A DNA stretch of 64,000 nucleotides from Roseococcus sp. SYP-B2431 (GTDB lineage: Bacteria; Pseudomonadota; Alphaproteobacteria; Acetobacterales; Acetobacteraceae): the NCBI RefSeq assembly GCF_004336745.1, contig NZ_SJXD01000011.1, positions 434,001 to 498,000 of the forward strand. The letters are read 5' to 3'. Shown here one piece after another: positions 38,510-47,100 of this stretch. How positions within the stretch are numbered: position 1 is the stretch's first letter; each line of letters begins with the position of its first letter. A program made the translations under genes and the position numbers. The notes under the pieces are model-generated. The model had not been told where the DNA came from, searched no databases, and saw nothing but the letters and a program-made list of their open reading frames with translations.

Positions 38510-39240
38510 CACCCCTTCAGCGCGATGGCGGCCCCCAGCGCCACGAGCGAGACGAAGAACACCCGGCGGAAGACCGCCTCCGGCATCGCCCCGCGCAGCC
38601 GGGCGCCGATGGACTGCCCGATCAGCGCGGGGATCAGCGCCAGCAGCGACTGGCCCAGCAGCCCGGCCCGGAGCTCGCCCGCGCCCCCCAGCAGCAGGCC
38701 GAGCCCCAGCGTCGCCACCGTGAAGGTGACGCCCAGCGCGCGGACCAGCTCGTCCTTGCCGAGGCCCTGGGCCTGCAGCCAGGGCACGGCCGGGATCACG
38801 AAGATCCCCGTGGCGGAGGTGAGCCCGCCCGTGGCGAGGCCGGCGGCGAGGCCCCAGCGCTCCGGCAGGAGCGGCCGCCATGCCGCGAGGCCCACCGCGC
38901 CGTAGAGGGCGAGCACGATGCCGAGCACGAAGGCCCCATATCGCCCGCCGAAGCCGCCCCACAGCCAGCCGCCCAGGAGAATGCCCGCGAAGAGGCCGGC
39001 CAGCATCGGCCAGAAGCGCCGCGTCAGCGCCCAGGAGGCGCGGGCCGGCGCCATCTGCACGAGGTTGGTGACGACCGACGGCAGCAGCAGCAGCGCCGCC
39101 GCCTGGGCCGGGCTCAGCAGCAGGGTGAGCAGCGCCATGGCGATGGTGGGCAGGCCGAGGCCGATGAGGCCCTTCACCCCGCCGGCCAGGAGGAAGACGA
39201 GGCCGATCGCGGCGGCCTGGAGAAGATCGGGTGTGTTCAT
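38509..39240 (-). CDS. Sulfite exporter TauE/SafE family protein
   Basis: A 243-residue integral membrane protein with about eight hydrophobic helices. The inverted-repeat signature is visible: 'FLLAGGVKGLIGLGLPTIAMALLTLLLSP' near the N-terminus and 'ATGGLTSATGIFVIPAVPWLQAQGLGKDELVRALGVTF' in the second half. Family members export sulfite or organosulfonates, or have other anion roles. Substrate unknown. Coupled to a DUF4345-like gene. Confidence 0.9.
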   Translation of the reverse strand: MNTPDLLQAAAIGLVFLLAGGVKGLIGLGLPTIAMALLTLLLSPAQAAALLLLPSVVTNLVQMAPARASWALTRRFWPMLAGLFAGILLGGWLWGGFGGRYGAFVLGIVLALYGAVGLAAWRPLLPERWGLAAGLATGGLTSATGIFVIPAVPWLQAQGLGKDELVRALGVTFTVATLGLGLLLGGAGELRAGLLGQSLLALIPALIGQSIGARLRGAMPEAVFRRVFFVSLVALGAAIALKG

Positions 39241-39341
39241 GCGCGGGGCTTAGCCGGGACTCCCGCGGGACGTTTCGGAAGGGAGCGAAGTCACGGCCAG
39301 GAGCTTCCGCCCTAGGCCATGACCAGGCCGCGGCCGGAGGC

Positions 39342-40262
39342 TCAGGCCCTCGTCCTGTACACCTCGATGATGTCGTTCAGCAGCTTCAGCGCCTCGGCCT
39401 TCGGCCGCTGGAAGGCGTTGCGCCCCACGATGGAGCCGTTGCCGCCGCCCGCATGGATGGCCCGCACCTCCTCCAGCAGCGCGTCCGCGCCCTTGGCCTC
39501 GCCGCCGGAGAAGACCACGAGGCGGCGGCCGTTGAAGCAGGCCTTCACGATATGCGCGATGCGCGCCGCCGCATCCTTCACCTCCACGGGATGGGACTGG
39601 TAGGTTTTCTTCGCCGCCTCGAGGAAGATCGCGTCGGTGGGCGGCTTCACCTTGATGATATGCGCGCCGGTGAGCGCGGCCATGTGCGCGGCATAGGCCG
39701 CGATGTCGAGCGCCGTCTCGCCCACCTTGTCCAGCATCGGCCCGCGCGGATAGGACCAGACGACCACCGCGAGGCCTACCGACTTGGCCTCCTCGGCCAT
39801 CTCGCGCAGCTCCTCGATCATCTCGAACTGGTATTCGCTGCCCGGATAGATGGTGAAGCCGATGGCCGAGCATCCGAGGCGCAGCGCATCCGCCACCGAG
39901 GCCGTGACCGCCTGGTCCTTGGTCGTGGACAGGCTGTTGGAGGAGTTCACCTTCAGGATGGTGGGGATGCAACCGGCGAAGCTGGCCGCGCCCGCCTCGA
40001 TCGGGCCCAGCGGCGCGGCATAGGCGTTCAGCCCGGCCTCGATCGCCAGCTCGAAATGGTAGTGCGGGTCATAGGCGTCGGGATTGGGGGCGAAGCTGCG
40101 GGCGGGGCCATGCTCGAAGCCCTGGTCGACGGGCAGGATCACCATGCGGCCCGAGCCGCCGAGCTTGCCGGTCATCAGGATGCGGGCAAGGTTCGTCTTG
40201 GTGCCGGGATTGTCGCTCTCGTACCAGGAGAGGATGTCCTTCACCTTGCGCGTCAGCTTCAT
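39342..40262 (-). CDS. fbaB: Class I fructose-bisphosphate aldolase (DhnA/FbaB type)
   Basis: Glycolytic/gluconeogenic aldolase of 306 residues. Seen: 'RMVILPVDQGFEHGPARSFAPNP' (residues about 39-61), 'CSAIGFTIYPGSEYQFEMIEELREMAEEAKSVGL', 'AVVVWSYPRG', the Schiff-base lysine region 'GAHIIKVKPPT', and the phosphate-binding 'VVFSGGEAKGADALLEEV' plus 'NGSIVGRNAFQRP'. It stands alone between the exporter gene and a short hypothetical gene. Confidence 0.94.
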   Translation of the reverse strand: MKLTRKVKDILSWYESDNPGTKTNLARILMTGKLGGSGRMVILPVDQGFEHGPARSFAPNPDAYDPHYHFELAIEAGLNAYAAPLGPIEAGAASFAGCIPTILKVNSSNSLSTTKDQAVTASVADALRLGCSAIGFTIYPGSEYQFEMIEELREMAEEAKSVGLAVVVWSYPRGPMLDKVGETALDIAAYAAHMAALTGAHIIKVKPPTDAIFLEAAKKTYQSHPVEVKDAAARIAHIVKACFNGRRLVVFSGGEAKGADALLEEVRAIHAGGGNGSIVGRNAFQRPKAEALKLLNDIIEVYRTRA

Positions 40263-40301
40263 CGGGCGCTCCCTTTTCGATGTGCGGCGTTGCCGGATGG
40301 A

Positions 40302-40733
40302 TTAAGGCAGTTCCTCCGCGCCCGGAAGGCCCAGCCAGCGGGCCAGGTGCCGGCGGCCCTGGGGTTTCCCCAGATCGACCCGCGCCAGGTCGAGCGCCGG
40401 GGGAGGGGCCTCCAGCAGCCTCGCGCCCAGCCCGGCCGCGATCCGGCGGAGGCCGCCGAAGGCCGGCGCCTCCGGCGAGAGCACGACGGCCGCGAACCCC
40501 GCCTTCAGCGCCGCCAGCGCATGGCCGGGGGCGTCGGCGGCATCCAGGATCCCGAGGCCCAGGGCGTCATGCGCTTCGAGGATCGCGCGGAAGCCGGCGA
40601 CGCCGATGTATCCCGCCGCCCCGGGCGCGGACAGCAGCGCCAGCGGCCGGCCTCCGGCCAGGGCCAGCGCCGCTCCCACCTCTTCCGCGCCATGCACGAT
40701 GACGGCGCGCGGTTGACCCTGGCAGCCCTGCAT
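40302..40733 (-). CDS. Hypothetical protein
   Basis: A 143-residue soluble protein rich in Ala, Gly and Leu. Visible stretches such as 'RAVIVHGAEEVGAALALAGGRPLALLSAPGAAGYIG', 'GFRAILEAH' and 'AALKAGFAAVVLSPEAPAFGGLRRIAAGLGARLLEAP' look like alternating beta/alpha units. No catalytic motif or family recognised. The start (ATG 40733) is a choice. It lies 57 bases from the divergent DUF4164-like gene and 39 bases before fbaB on the same strand. Confidence 0.7.
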   Translation of the reverse strand: MQGCQGQPRAVIVHGAEEVGAALALAGGRPLALLSAPGAAGYIGVAGFRAILEAHDALGLGILDAADAPGHALAALKAGFAAVVLSPEAPAFGGLRRIAAGLGARLLEAPPPALDLARVDLGKPQGRRHLARWLGLPGAEELP

Positions 40734-40790
40734 GCCAACGCTTTCCCATGCGCCGCGCCGCCCCGTCCAGCGCGCCGGCAGGAGTCGCAT

Positions 40791-41042
40791 TTGAGCTCGA
40801 ACGACATCACCCTCCTCGCCGCCGAACGGCTGGAAGCTGCGCTGGAACGGCTGGCCGAGGCGCTCGAGGCCCGCTTCGCCGCGATGCCGGAGCCTGCGCC
40901 GGCCCCGCCGCCCGTCGGGCCCGGGACGGCGCCCGGCGACATGGTCCCGAGGGCCGAGGTGGAACGGCTGGCCGCGCGGCTCGACGAGGCGCTGGCGCGG
41001 CTGCGCACGCTGCTCGGCGACGATGCCGGCAGCGAGACCTAA
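40791..41042 (+). CDS. Small coiled-coil protein upstream of zapA (DUF4164-like)
   Basis: An 83-residue protein with two heptad-like segments ('LLAAERLEAALERLAEALEARFAAM' and 'AEVERLAARLDEALARLRTLLGD') joined by a Pro/Ala linker. A small coiled-coil gene of this type usually stands just before zapA in alphaproteobacteria, which is the main reason for the name. The TTG start at 40791 follows GGCAGGAG. It lies 16 bases upstream of zapA and probably shares its transcript. Confidence 0.75.
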   Translation: MSSNDITLLAAERLEAALERLAEALEARFAAMPEPAPAPPPVGPGTAPGDMVPRAEVERLAARLDEALARLRTLLGDDAGSET

Positions 41043-41058
41043 CGCAGGGAGGATTCCG

Positions 41059-41445
41059 ATGGGCCAGGTCAATGTGCGCGTGAACGGCTACAACCATACC
41101 ATCGGCTGCAAGGACGGCGAGGAGGAGCACGTCTCCGACCTCGTCGCGCAGCTCGAGGAGAAGGTGCGCGTCATCCGCTCCATGGGCGGGCAGTTCTCGG
41201 AGGCGCGCATGCTGCTGCATGTGGCGCTGCTCTTCGCCGACGAGGCCGCGGACCTGCGCATCGACCTGGCGAGGCTGCGCAGCCAGGGCGCGAGCGCGGC
41301 GGCGGCCGGCCCGGGCATGGCGCAGGGCGTGCCGGGCGCGGGCCTGCTGCCGGTGCCGCCGGAGCCGGATCCGCGGCTGGCCGAGCGGCTGGCGCGCATC
41401 GCCGAGCGCATCGAGAACATCACGGGCGCGATCGAGAAGCCCTGA
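41059..41445 (+). CDS. zapA: Cell division protein ZapA
   Basis: FtsZ-ring associated protein of 128 residues. The N-terminal ZapA fold is clear: 'GQVNVRVNGYNHTIGCKDGEEEHVSDLVAQLEEKVRVIRSMGG' (residues 2-44), then a helix 'ARMLLHVALLFADEAADLRIDLARLRSQG'. A Pro/Gly-rich linker leads to a C-terminal coiled coil 'RLAERLARIAERIENITGAIEKP'. The ATG at 41059 follows GGGAGGA. The 6S RNA candidate begins about 35 bases after its stop. Confidence 0.95.
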   Translation: MGQVNVRVNGYNHTIGCKDGEEEHVSDLVAQLEEKVRVIRSMGGQFSEARMLLHVALLFADEAADLRIDLARLRSQGASAAAAGPGMAQGVPGAGLLPVPPEPDPRLAERLARIAERIENITGAIEKP

Positions 41446-41479
41446 GGGCGAAACCGCGGGCGGGCCTTGTTCCGGCCTC

Positions 41480-41655
41480 CCCGCCACCCTACCTTGTCCA
41501 GGCGAGGCTGCCCGGTGCGTCCGGCAAGACATCCCCAGGGCCAATACGCAACTCCCGGGAACTGGCGCTGGCTGGATCTTGGTCCAGCTACCTGGTGCCC
41601 ACCTGCTTATGGCAGGCCTTGGGAGGATGCATGTGCCAACGGCCAGGGTGGCTTC
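41480..41655 (+). ncRNA. ssrS: Probable 6S RNA (SsrS)
   Basis: The stretch right after zapA folds like 6S RNA. GCCACCCT (41483-41490) pairs perfectly with AGGGTGGC (41645-41652), closing about 170 bases, the normal 6S length; CCTTG (41492-41496) with CAACGG (41638-41643) extends it around a bulge. Inner hairpins include CTGGA/TCCAG and CCTGC-TTATG-GCAGG, with a central unpaired region around 'aatacgcaactcccggga'. zapA / 6S RNA / 5-FCL is the conserved order in many proteobacteria, and 5-FCL lies about 1 kb on. 6S RNA binds sigma70 RNA polymerase. Exact ends are estimated. Confidence 0.72.
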
Positions 41656-42410
41656 GCGCTTTCTCTTCGTGCGGGCAGGGTGCGGCGCCGCGTCCAGGCC
41701 TCCGCCAGCCCGATCCGCGCGCGCCGCACCAGCCCCGCCGTCGCCAGGGCGGCCCGGCCCTCGGCGCAGGCCGCCTCGCCGATGAACATCGGATGGAACT
41801 CCACCACGACGAGCCGCGCCCGCGCCAGCAGGGCGGGATGGTCGCGCAGGAACTCCGCCTCGCCGCCCTCGATATCCAGGAGCAAGGTGTCGAAGCTGAG
41901 CCCGTGGCGGGCCTCCAGCTCCTCCAGCCTCCGCCCGCGCACCGGGACGGGCTGCGTGCCGGCATGGCGGAAGCTGGCGCTGCCGGAGACGATCGCCTCT
42001 CCGGCCCAGAAGGCGCGCTCGCCCTCGCGGCGGCCGATGACGCCGTCCTCGATCTCGAAGCGGGCGCGGTTGCGCGCGCGGTTGGCCTCCAGCCAGGGCA
42101 GCAGCGCCGGGTTGGCCTCCACCACCACATGGCGGCGCGGATCGCGCAGGCGCGTATTCACCAGGCAGGAGACCACGCCCAGGCACCCGCCGAGCTCCAG
42201 CACCGTCGCGCCCCGGCGCAGGTAGCGCCAGAGCAGCAGCCGCTCGGGCAGCTCGTAGAGGCCGAGCGGGAAGCGCCCGCGAAAGCAGCGCGTCGTCAGC
42301 TCGCCGGGGACGCCGAAGCGCTGGCCGCCCGTGGCGTATTCGCCGCCGAGCCAGTCGAAGAGCGCGCCGCTGATGCGCTGTACCTTCAGCCAGACATCCG
42401 TGCGGAACAC
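41607..42410 (-). CDS. FkbM family methyltransferase, antisense between 6S RNA and 5-FCL
   Basis: A 267-residue methyltransferase. Seen: 'ATVLELGGCLGVVSCLVNTRL' (motif I), 'HVVVEANPALLPWLEANRARN', 'SFDTLLLDIEGGEAEFLRDH' (FkbM signature) and 'LVVVEFHPMFIGEAAC'. The GTG at 42410 has AAGGGA at good spacing; an ATG at 42467 would add 19 residues. It is transcribed against its neighbours and splits the usual zapA-6S-fau order. Its last 15 or so codons overlap the 3' part of the 6S RNA candidate, with the TAA inside the CCTGC/GCAGG hairpin. Confidence 0.88.
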   Translation of the reverse strand: MFRTDVWLKVQRISGALFDWLGGEYATGGQRFGVPGELTTRCFRGRFPLGLYELPERLLLWRYLRRGATVLELGGCLGVVSCLVNTRLRDPRRHVVVEANPALLPWLEANRARNRARFEIEDGVIGRREGERAFWAGEAIVSGSASFRHAGTQPVPVRGRRLEELEARHGLSFDTLLLDIEGGEAEFLRDHPALLARARLVVVEFHPMFIGEAACAEGRAALATAGLVRRARIGLAEAWTRRRTLPARRESAKPPWPLAHASSQGLP

Positions 42411-42523
42411 GCGAAGCGATCCCTTCCTATCCGGCCGGCCGCCGCTTCCCCGCGCCGGCCCTGGCATGCGGATTGCCTGCCGGCAGATGACCCGCGCCGA
42501 ACTGATGGGGAGATTGCTCCCGG

Positions 42524-42565
42524 ATGGAAACCTGCCTCAACTCGGGGATTCCCCTTGGTTTCCAT
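42524..42565. repeat. Nested inverted repeat upstream of 5-FCL
   Basis: ATGGAAACC (42524-42532) pairs perfectly with GGTTTCCAT (42557-42565). Inside lies a second hairpin, GGGG-ATT-CCCC (42544-42554). It sits in the 217-base divergent region between the FkbM gene and the 5-FCL gene. It could be a protein operator or a leader RNA structure; I recognise no known riboswitch class. Confidence 0.7.
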
Positions 42566-42581
42566 GTCAAAGAATGCGCCT

Positions 42582-42601
42582 GGCCGGCTCGCCAGCCGGC
42601 C
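42582..42601. repeat. GGCCGGCT hairpin just before 5-FCL
   Basis: GGCCGGCT (42582-42589), loop CGCC, AGCCGGCC (42594-42601): a perfect 8-bp stem followed by GGGTTTGGG. It ends 26 bases before the 5-FCL ATG and 17 bases after the nested inverted repeat. Together they suggest a structured leader, perhaps with attenuation, but there is no proper T-run. Confidence 0.6.
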
Positions 42602-42627
42602 GGGTTTGGGCGTATCACCGCGCCCCA

Positions 42628-43188
42628 ATGCCGACGTCCCATCCCCTCCTCGCCCGCAAGGCGGATGCGCGCGCCGCCGCCCTGGCCGCGCGCAAGGCGC
42701 TGGCCGGCGCCGGCGAGGCGCTGCGCGACGTGATCCTGCGCGAGGCCCCGCCGCCGCCCGGGGCGCTGGTCGGCGGCTTCTGGCCCATGGGCGAGGAGAT
42801 CGACACGCGGCCGCTGCTGGAAGCCCTGCATGCGCGCGGCCACCGCATCGCGCTGCCGGTGACCACGCCGCGCGGCCAGCCGCTCGTCTTCCGCCCCTGG
42901 GAGCCGGGGACAGCCATGGCCCGCGGCGTCTTCGGCACGCAGCACCCGGCCGGCGGCGAGGCCGTGGCGCCCGATTGGCTGATCGTGCCGCTGCTCGCCT
43001 TCGACCGGCGCGGCGCGCGGCTCGGCTATGGCGGCGGCTACTACGACCGGACGCTGGCGCTGCTTCCGGGCGCCGTCGCGATCGGCGTGGCCTATGCCGC
43101 GCAGGAGGTCCCCGAAGTGCCCACCGGCCCGCATGACGTGCTGCTCCACGCCGTGGCCACCGAGCGGGGGCTGGTCCGCCCATGCTGA
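42628..43188 (+). CDS. 5-formyltetrahydrofolate cyclo-ligase
   Basis: Folate-salvage enzyme of 186 residues that converts 5-formyl-THF to 5,10-methenyl-THF with ATP. Seen: N-terminal 'RKADARAAALAARKAL', 'VGGFWPMGEEIDTRPLLEALHARGHRIALPVT' (about residues 48-80), and the signature 'WLIVPLLAFDRRGARLGYGGGYYDRTLALL' (about 118-147). It is the usual third member of the zapA / 6S RNA / 5-FCL neighbourhood. Followed after 7 bases by the phosphoesterase gene, probably one operon. Confidence 0.94.
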   Translation: MPTSHPLLARKADARAAALAARKALAGAGEALRDVILREAPPPPGALVGGFWPMGEEIDTRPLLEALHARGHRIALPVTTPRGQPLVFRPWEPGTAMARGVFGTQHPAGGEAVAPDWLIVPLLAFDRRGARLGYGGGYYDRTLALLPGAVAIGVAYAAQEVPEVPTGPHDVLLHAVATERGLVRPC

Positions 43189-43195
43189 CCGAGCC

Positions 43196-44005
43196 ATGAG
43201 GATCCTCTTTCTCGGCGACATCGTCGGCCGCTCGGGCCGTGACGCCTTCGTGGAGCGCGTGCCGGGCCTGCGCGCGCAGCTGGCGCTCGACCTCGTGGTG
43301 GTGAACGGGGAGAATGCCAGCCACGGCTTCGGCCTTTCGCCCGAGATGGCGCGCGCCTTCCTGGCCGCCGGCGCCGACGTCATCACGCTCGGCAACCATG
43401 CCTGGGACCGGCGCGAGATCATCCCCTATCTGGAGGAGGAGCGGCGCGTCATCCGGCCGATCAACTTCCCGCCGGGCACGCCGGGGCATGGGGCGGTGGT
43501 GGTCGAGGTGCCGGGCCATCGCCGCGCGCTGGTGATCAACGCCATGGGCCGCCTCTTCATGGACCCGCTGGACGACCCCTTCCGCGCCATCCAGGCCGAG
43601 CTCGCGAAGCACCCGCTGGGCCGCAGCGTGCAGGCCACCATCCTCGACGTGCATTGCGAGGCCACGAGCGAGAAGCAGGCCTTCGGCCATTCCTTCGACG
43701 GCCTCGCGAGCCTCGTCATCGGCACCCACACGCACGTCCCTACGGCGGACCACCAGATCCTGCCCGGCGGCACGGCCTACCAGACCGATGCCGGCATGTG
43801 CGGCGACTTCGACAGCGTGATCGGCATGCAGAAGGGCGGCGCCGCGCTGCGCTTCTGGCGCAAGATGCCGGGCGAGCGGCTGGCGCCGGCGGAGGGCGAG
43901 GCGACGCTCTGCGGCCTCTTCGTCGAGACCGACGACGCGACGGGCCTCGCCCTACGCGTGGCCCCGCTGCGGCAGGGCGGACGGCTCAGCCAGGCCTTGC
44001 CCTGA
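43196..44005 (+). CDS. YmdB-type metallophosphoesterase (TIGR00282 family)
   Basis: A 269-residue dinuclear-metal phosphoesterase. Metal-site motifs in order: 'MRILFLGDIVGRSGRDAF' (Asp8), 'VVNGENASHGFG' (about residues 36-47), 'VITLGNHAWDRREI' (about 62-75), 'LDVHCEATSEKQAFG', and 'IGTHTHVPTADHQILPGGTAYQTDAGMCGDFDSVIG'. The family hydrolyses 2',3'-cyclic nucleotides and related phosphodiesters. Seven bases after 5-FCL. Confidence 0.93.
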   Translation: MRILFLGDIVGRSGRDAFVERVPGLRAQLALDLVVVNGENASHGFGLSPEMARAFLAAGADVITLGNHAWDRREIIPYLEEERRVIRPINFPPGTPGHGAVVVEVPGHRRALVINAMGRLFMDPLDDPFRAIQAELAKHPLGRSVQATILDVHCEATSEKQAFGHSFDGLASLVIGTHTHVPTADHQILPGGTAYQTDAGMCGDFDSVIGMQKGGAALRFWRKMPGERLAPAEGEATLCGLFVETDDATGLALRVAPLRQGGRLSQALP

Positions 44006-44100
44006 GCCGGCCGTCTCCGCGCGGCCTCGCCCTCCGTTTCGCTTGGACCGCGCGGGGGCCGCGTATAGCCTGATGCCCCGGGAGGGCATAGGAAACGGCG

Positions 44101-44119
44101 CCGGGGAAAGGTTCCCCGG
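44101..44119. other. Perfect hairpin in the leader of the hybrid kinase gene
   Basis: CCGGGGAA (44101-44108), loop AGG, TTCCCCGG (44112-44119): an 8-bp perfect stem. It lies 95 bases after the phosphoesterase stop and 24 bases before the kinase start. A promoter-like TTGGAC and TATAGC pair stands just upstream (about 44044-44070), so the hairpin is probably in the kinase 5' untranslated region. It may instead end the 5-FCL transcript, although no T-run follows. Confidence 0.4.
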
Positions 44120-44143
44120 TCAGGAGAGCGCGAGCATCGCCGA

Positions 44144-47100
44144 TTGAAGACGGAACCCGACGCCCGATCGCAGGAGGACGCCCGGCTCGAGGCGCTCCGC
44201 CGCTACGCCGTGCTCGACACCGTGCCCGAGGCCGCCTACGACCGGGTCGTGCGCCTCGCGGCCCGGTTCTTCCGCGTGCCCATGGCGCTCATCTCCTTCG
44301 TCGACGCCGAGCGGCAGTGGTTCAAGGCCCGGATCGGCATCGACCTCGCCGAGACGCCCCGCGCCATCGCCTTCTGCAACCGGACGATCGAGGGGCGGGA
44401 GATCTGCCTCGTGCCCGACGCCGCGCTCGATCCGCGCTTCGCGGACAACCCGCTCGTGCTCGGCCAGCCGCATATCCGCTTCTACGCCGGCGTGCCGCTG
44501 GTGACGCCCGATGGCCATGCCCTGGGCTCGCTCTGCGTGCTGGACACCGAGCCCCGCGCCGACTTCTCTCCCGAGGACCACCATGCCCTGGCCGAGCTGG
44601 CGGCCATCGTCGTCGACGAGCTGGAGCTTCGATGCGCGCTCGCGGGCCTGCGGCGCGAGGCGCGGCGCTCGGAGCTGCGCGGACGGCTGCTGGAGGCGAC
44701 CGCCGGCGCGGGCGGCTTCAAGGCCGCGACCGACGGCGCCATGGCGGCGGTGCGGGAGGCGACGGGCGCACTGGTCTGCCTGCTCTTCCGCCTGGCGCCC
44801 GACGGGCGGCGGCTGCAGATCGTGGGCGGCCAGGGCCGCGGCGGAATCGTGGACGAGGCCTATCTGGCAAGGCTCCGCGAGATCGGGATGACGATCGAGA
44901 ACTCGGCCAGCGGCCAGGCCATCCGCAGCGAGAGGCAGCTGGTCTTCGAGCATTTTCACCCCGGGCTGCTCGACCGCTACCCCGGCATGCGGCTGAACGC
45001 CGAGCATGGCGGCCGGGCGCAGATCGTCACGCCGGTCCTGTCGGGCGACGACAAGTATGCGATGGCCCTGAGCTTCGGCGCCGAGGTCACCGACCTGCGG
45101 GTCGCCCGGGACATGCTGGCCGAGGCGGCCAGCACCATGCGCCCGCTGCTGCGGCGGCTGCGCGACCTGGAGGAGACGGAGCTGTTCCGCCGCGCGGCCG
45201 AGGCTTCGGATGACGGGGTCGTCATCGGAATCACGGATCATGCGGAGGGGCAGGGGCCTACCATCCGCTACGTGAACGAGGCCTTCCTGCGCATGACCGG
45301 CTATGCGCGCGAGGAGATCATCGGCCAGCGCACCTCCATCCTGGCCCCGCCCGATCCCCAGCCGGACTTCGACGACCGCATCCAGGAGGAGCTGCTGGCG
45401 GGCCGCATGGTCCACCGCGAGGCGAGGAACCGCCGACGCGACGGCAGCATCTTCTGGGCCGAGATCAGCATCGCCCCGCTCTTCGACCAGACGGGCTGGT
45501 TCACCCACTGGGTCGCGATCCGGCGCGACATCACGGCCCGCCGGGCCGAGGCCCAGGCGCTGGCGGAGAGCGAGGCCTCCTTCCGCCACTTCTTCGAGCA
45601 GCACCCGGCGCCCATGTGGGTCTACGACAAGGAGACTCTGCGATTCCTCGAGGTGAACCGGACGGTGGTGGCGGAATACGGCTGGTCGCGGGACGAGCTG
45701 CTCCGCATGTCCGTGCTCGACATCCGGCCCGAGGAGGATCGCGAGGCGGCCCGCGCCTTCATGGTCGGCGAACGCGCGGGATTCTCGGAATCCGGGCCCT
45801 GGCGCCACCGCACGAAGTCCGGCGAGATCCGCCTCGTGCAGATCCGCTCCCAGGTCACCGAACATCACGGGCGCCCGGCCGGGATCGTCGCCGTCTGGAA
45901 CCTGACGGAGCGCATGGAGGCCGAGAAGGCGGCGCGCGAGCTGGCCGCCGACCTGCGCGCCACCTTCGAGAGCATCGACGACGGCTTCTACACCCTCGAC
46001 CGGGACTGGCGCTTTGCCTATGCGAATGCCACCGCCCAGAAGCTGCTGCGGCCGGAAGGACCGGAGCTGGTCGGTCAGCTCATCTGGGAGCTCTGGCCCG
46101 ACCTTGTCGAAAGCGAGCTCGGCGAGCGCTTCCGTCGCGTGGCGCGGACCCGCGAGACGGAGCGCTTCGCCTTCCGCTACCCGGCCTACGACGCCTGGTA
46201 CATGGTGGCCGCCTATCCCTCGCGCGGCGGCATCACGGTCTGGTTCCGCGACGTGAGCGTGGAGCACCGCCGCAACGAGCGGCTGCGCGTGCTGGAGGCG
46301 GCGGTCGCGAACCTCAACGATATCATCATGATCACCGAGGCCGAGCCGATCCGGGGGGAGGGGCCGCGCATCGTCTACGTGAACCCGGCCTTCGAGCGCA
46401 TCACGGGCTACCGGGCCGAGGAGGTGATCGGCCGGACCCCGCGCGTCCTGCAGGGGCCGGGCACCAGCCGCCCCGATCTCGACCGCGTCGTGGCCGCGCT
46501 GGAAGCGTGGAAGCCCGTCCGCGCCGAGCTGCTGAACTACAGGAAGGACGGTGGGGAGTTCTGGCTCGACATGGACATCGCGCCCGTCGCCGACGCGAAG
46601 GGCTGGTACACCCAATGGGTCGCAGTCGAGCGCGATGTGACGGAGAGGCGGCGGGCCCAGGAGCAGCTCGAGCAGCAGGCGCAGATGCTGGCGCAGGCGC
46701 GCGACGCCATCCTGGTGCGCGGCCTGGACCAGCGCATCCTGTACTGGAACCGCAGCGCCGAGCGGATCTATGGCTGGGCGCGGGAAGAGGTCCTCGGCCG
46801 CGACGCCGCCGAGCTGTTCTATGCCGAGACGGCCGCCTTCGAGGCCGCCCATGCGCAGCTGATGGAAGACGGCTTCTGGAACGGGCGGATCGAGCAGCGT
46901 CGCAAGGACGGAGCGCGCCTCGTCATCGAGGGCAACTGGACCCTGCTGCGCCACGAGGACGGCAGGCCGCGCGCCATCCTCGCCGTCAACGCGGACGTCA
47001 CCGAGCGCGTGGCCCTGGAGGGCAGGCTGCGGCAGGCGCAACGCATGGAGGCGGTGGGCCAGCTCACCGGCGGCATCGCGCACGACTTCAACAACCTGCT

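Noticed and set aside
46400-46470. LOV photosensor motif in the hybrid kinase (GRTPRVLQGP) and in the PAS-GGDEF protein (GRSPRLLQGP)
   Set aside because: The core resembles LOV (GRNCRFLQGP), but the flavin-adduct Cys is Pro in both, so these are ordinary PAS domains.
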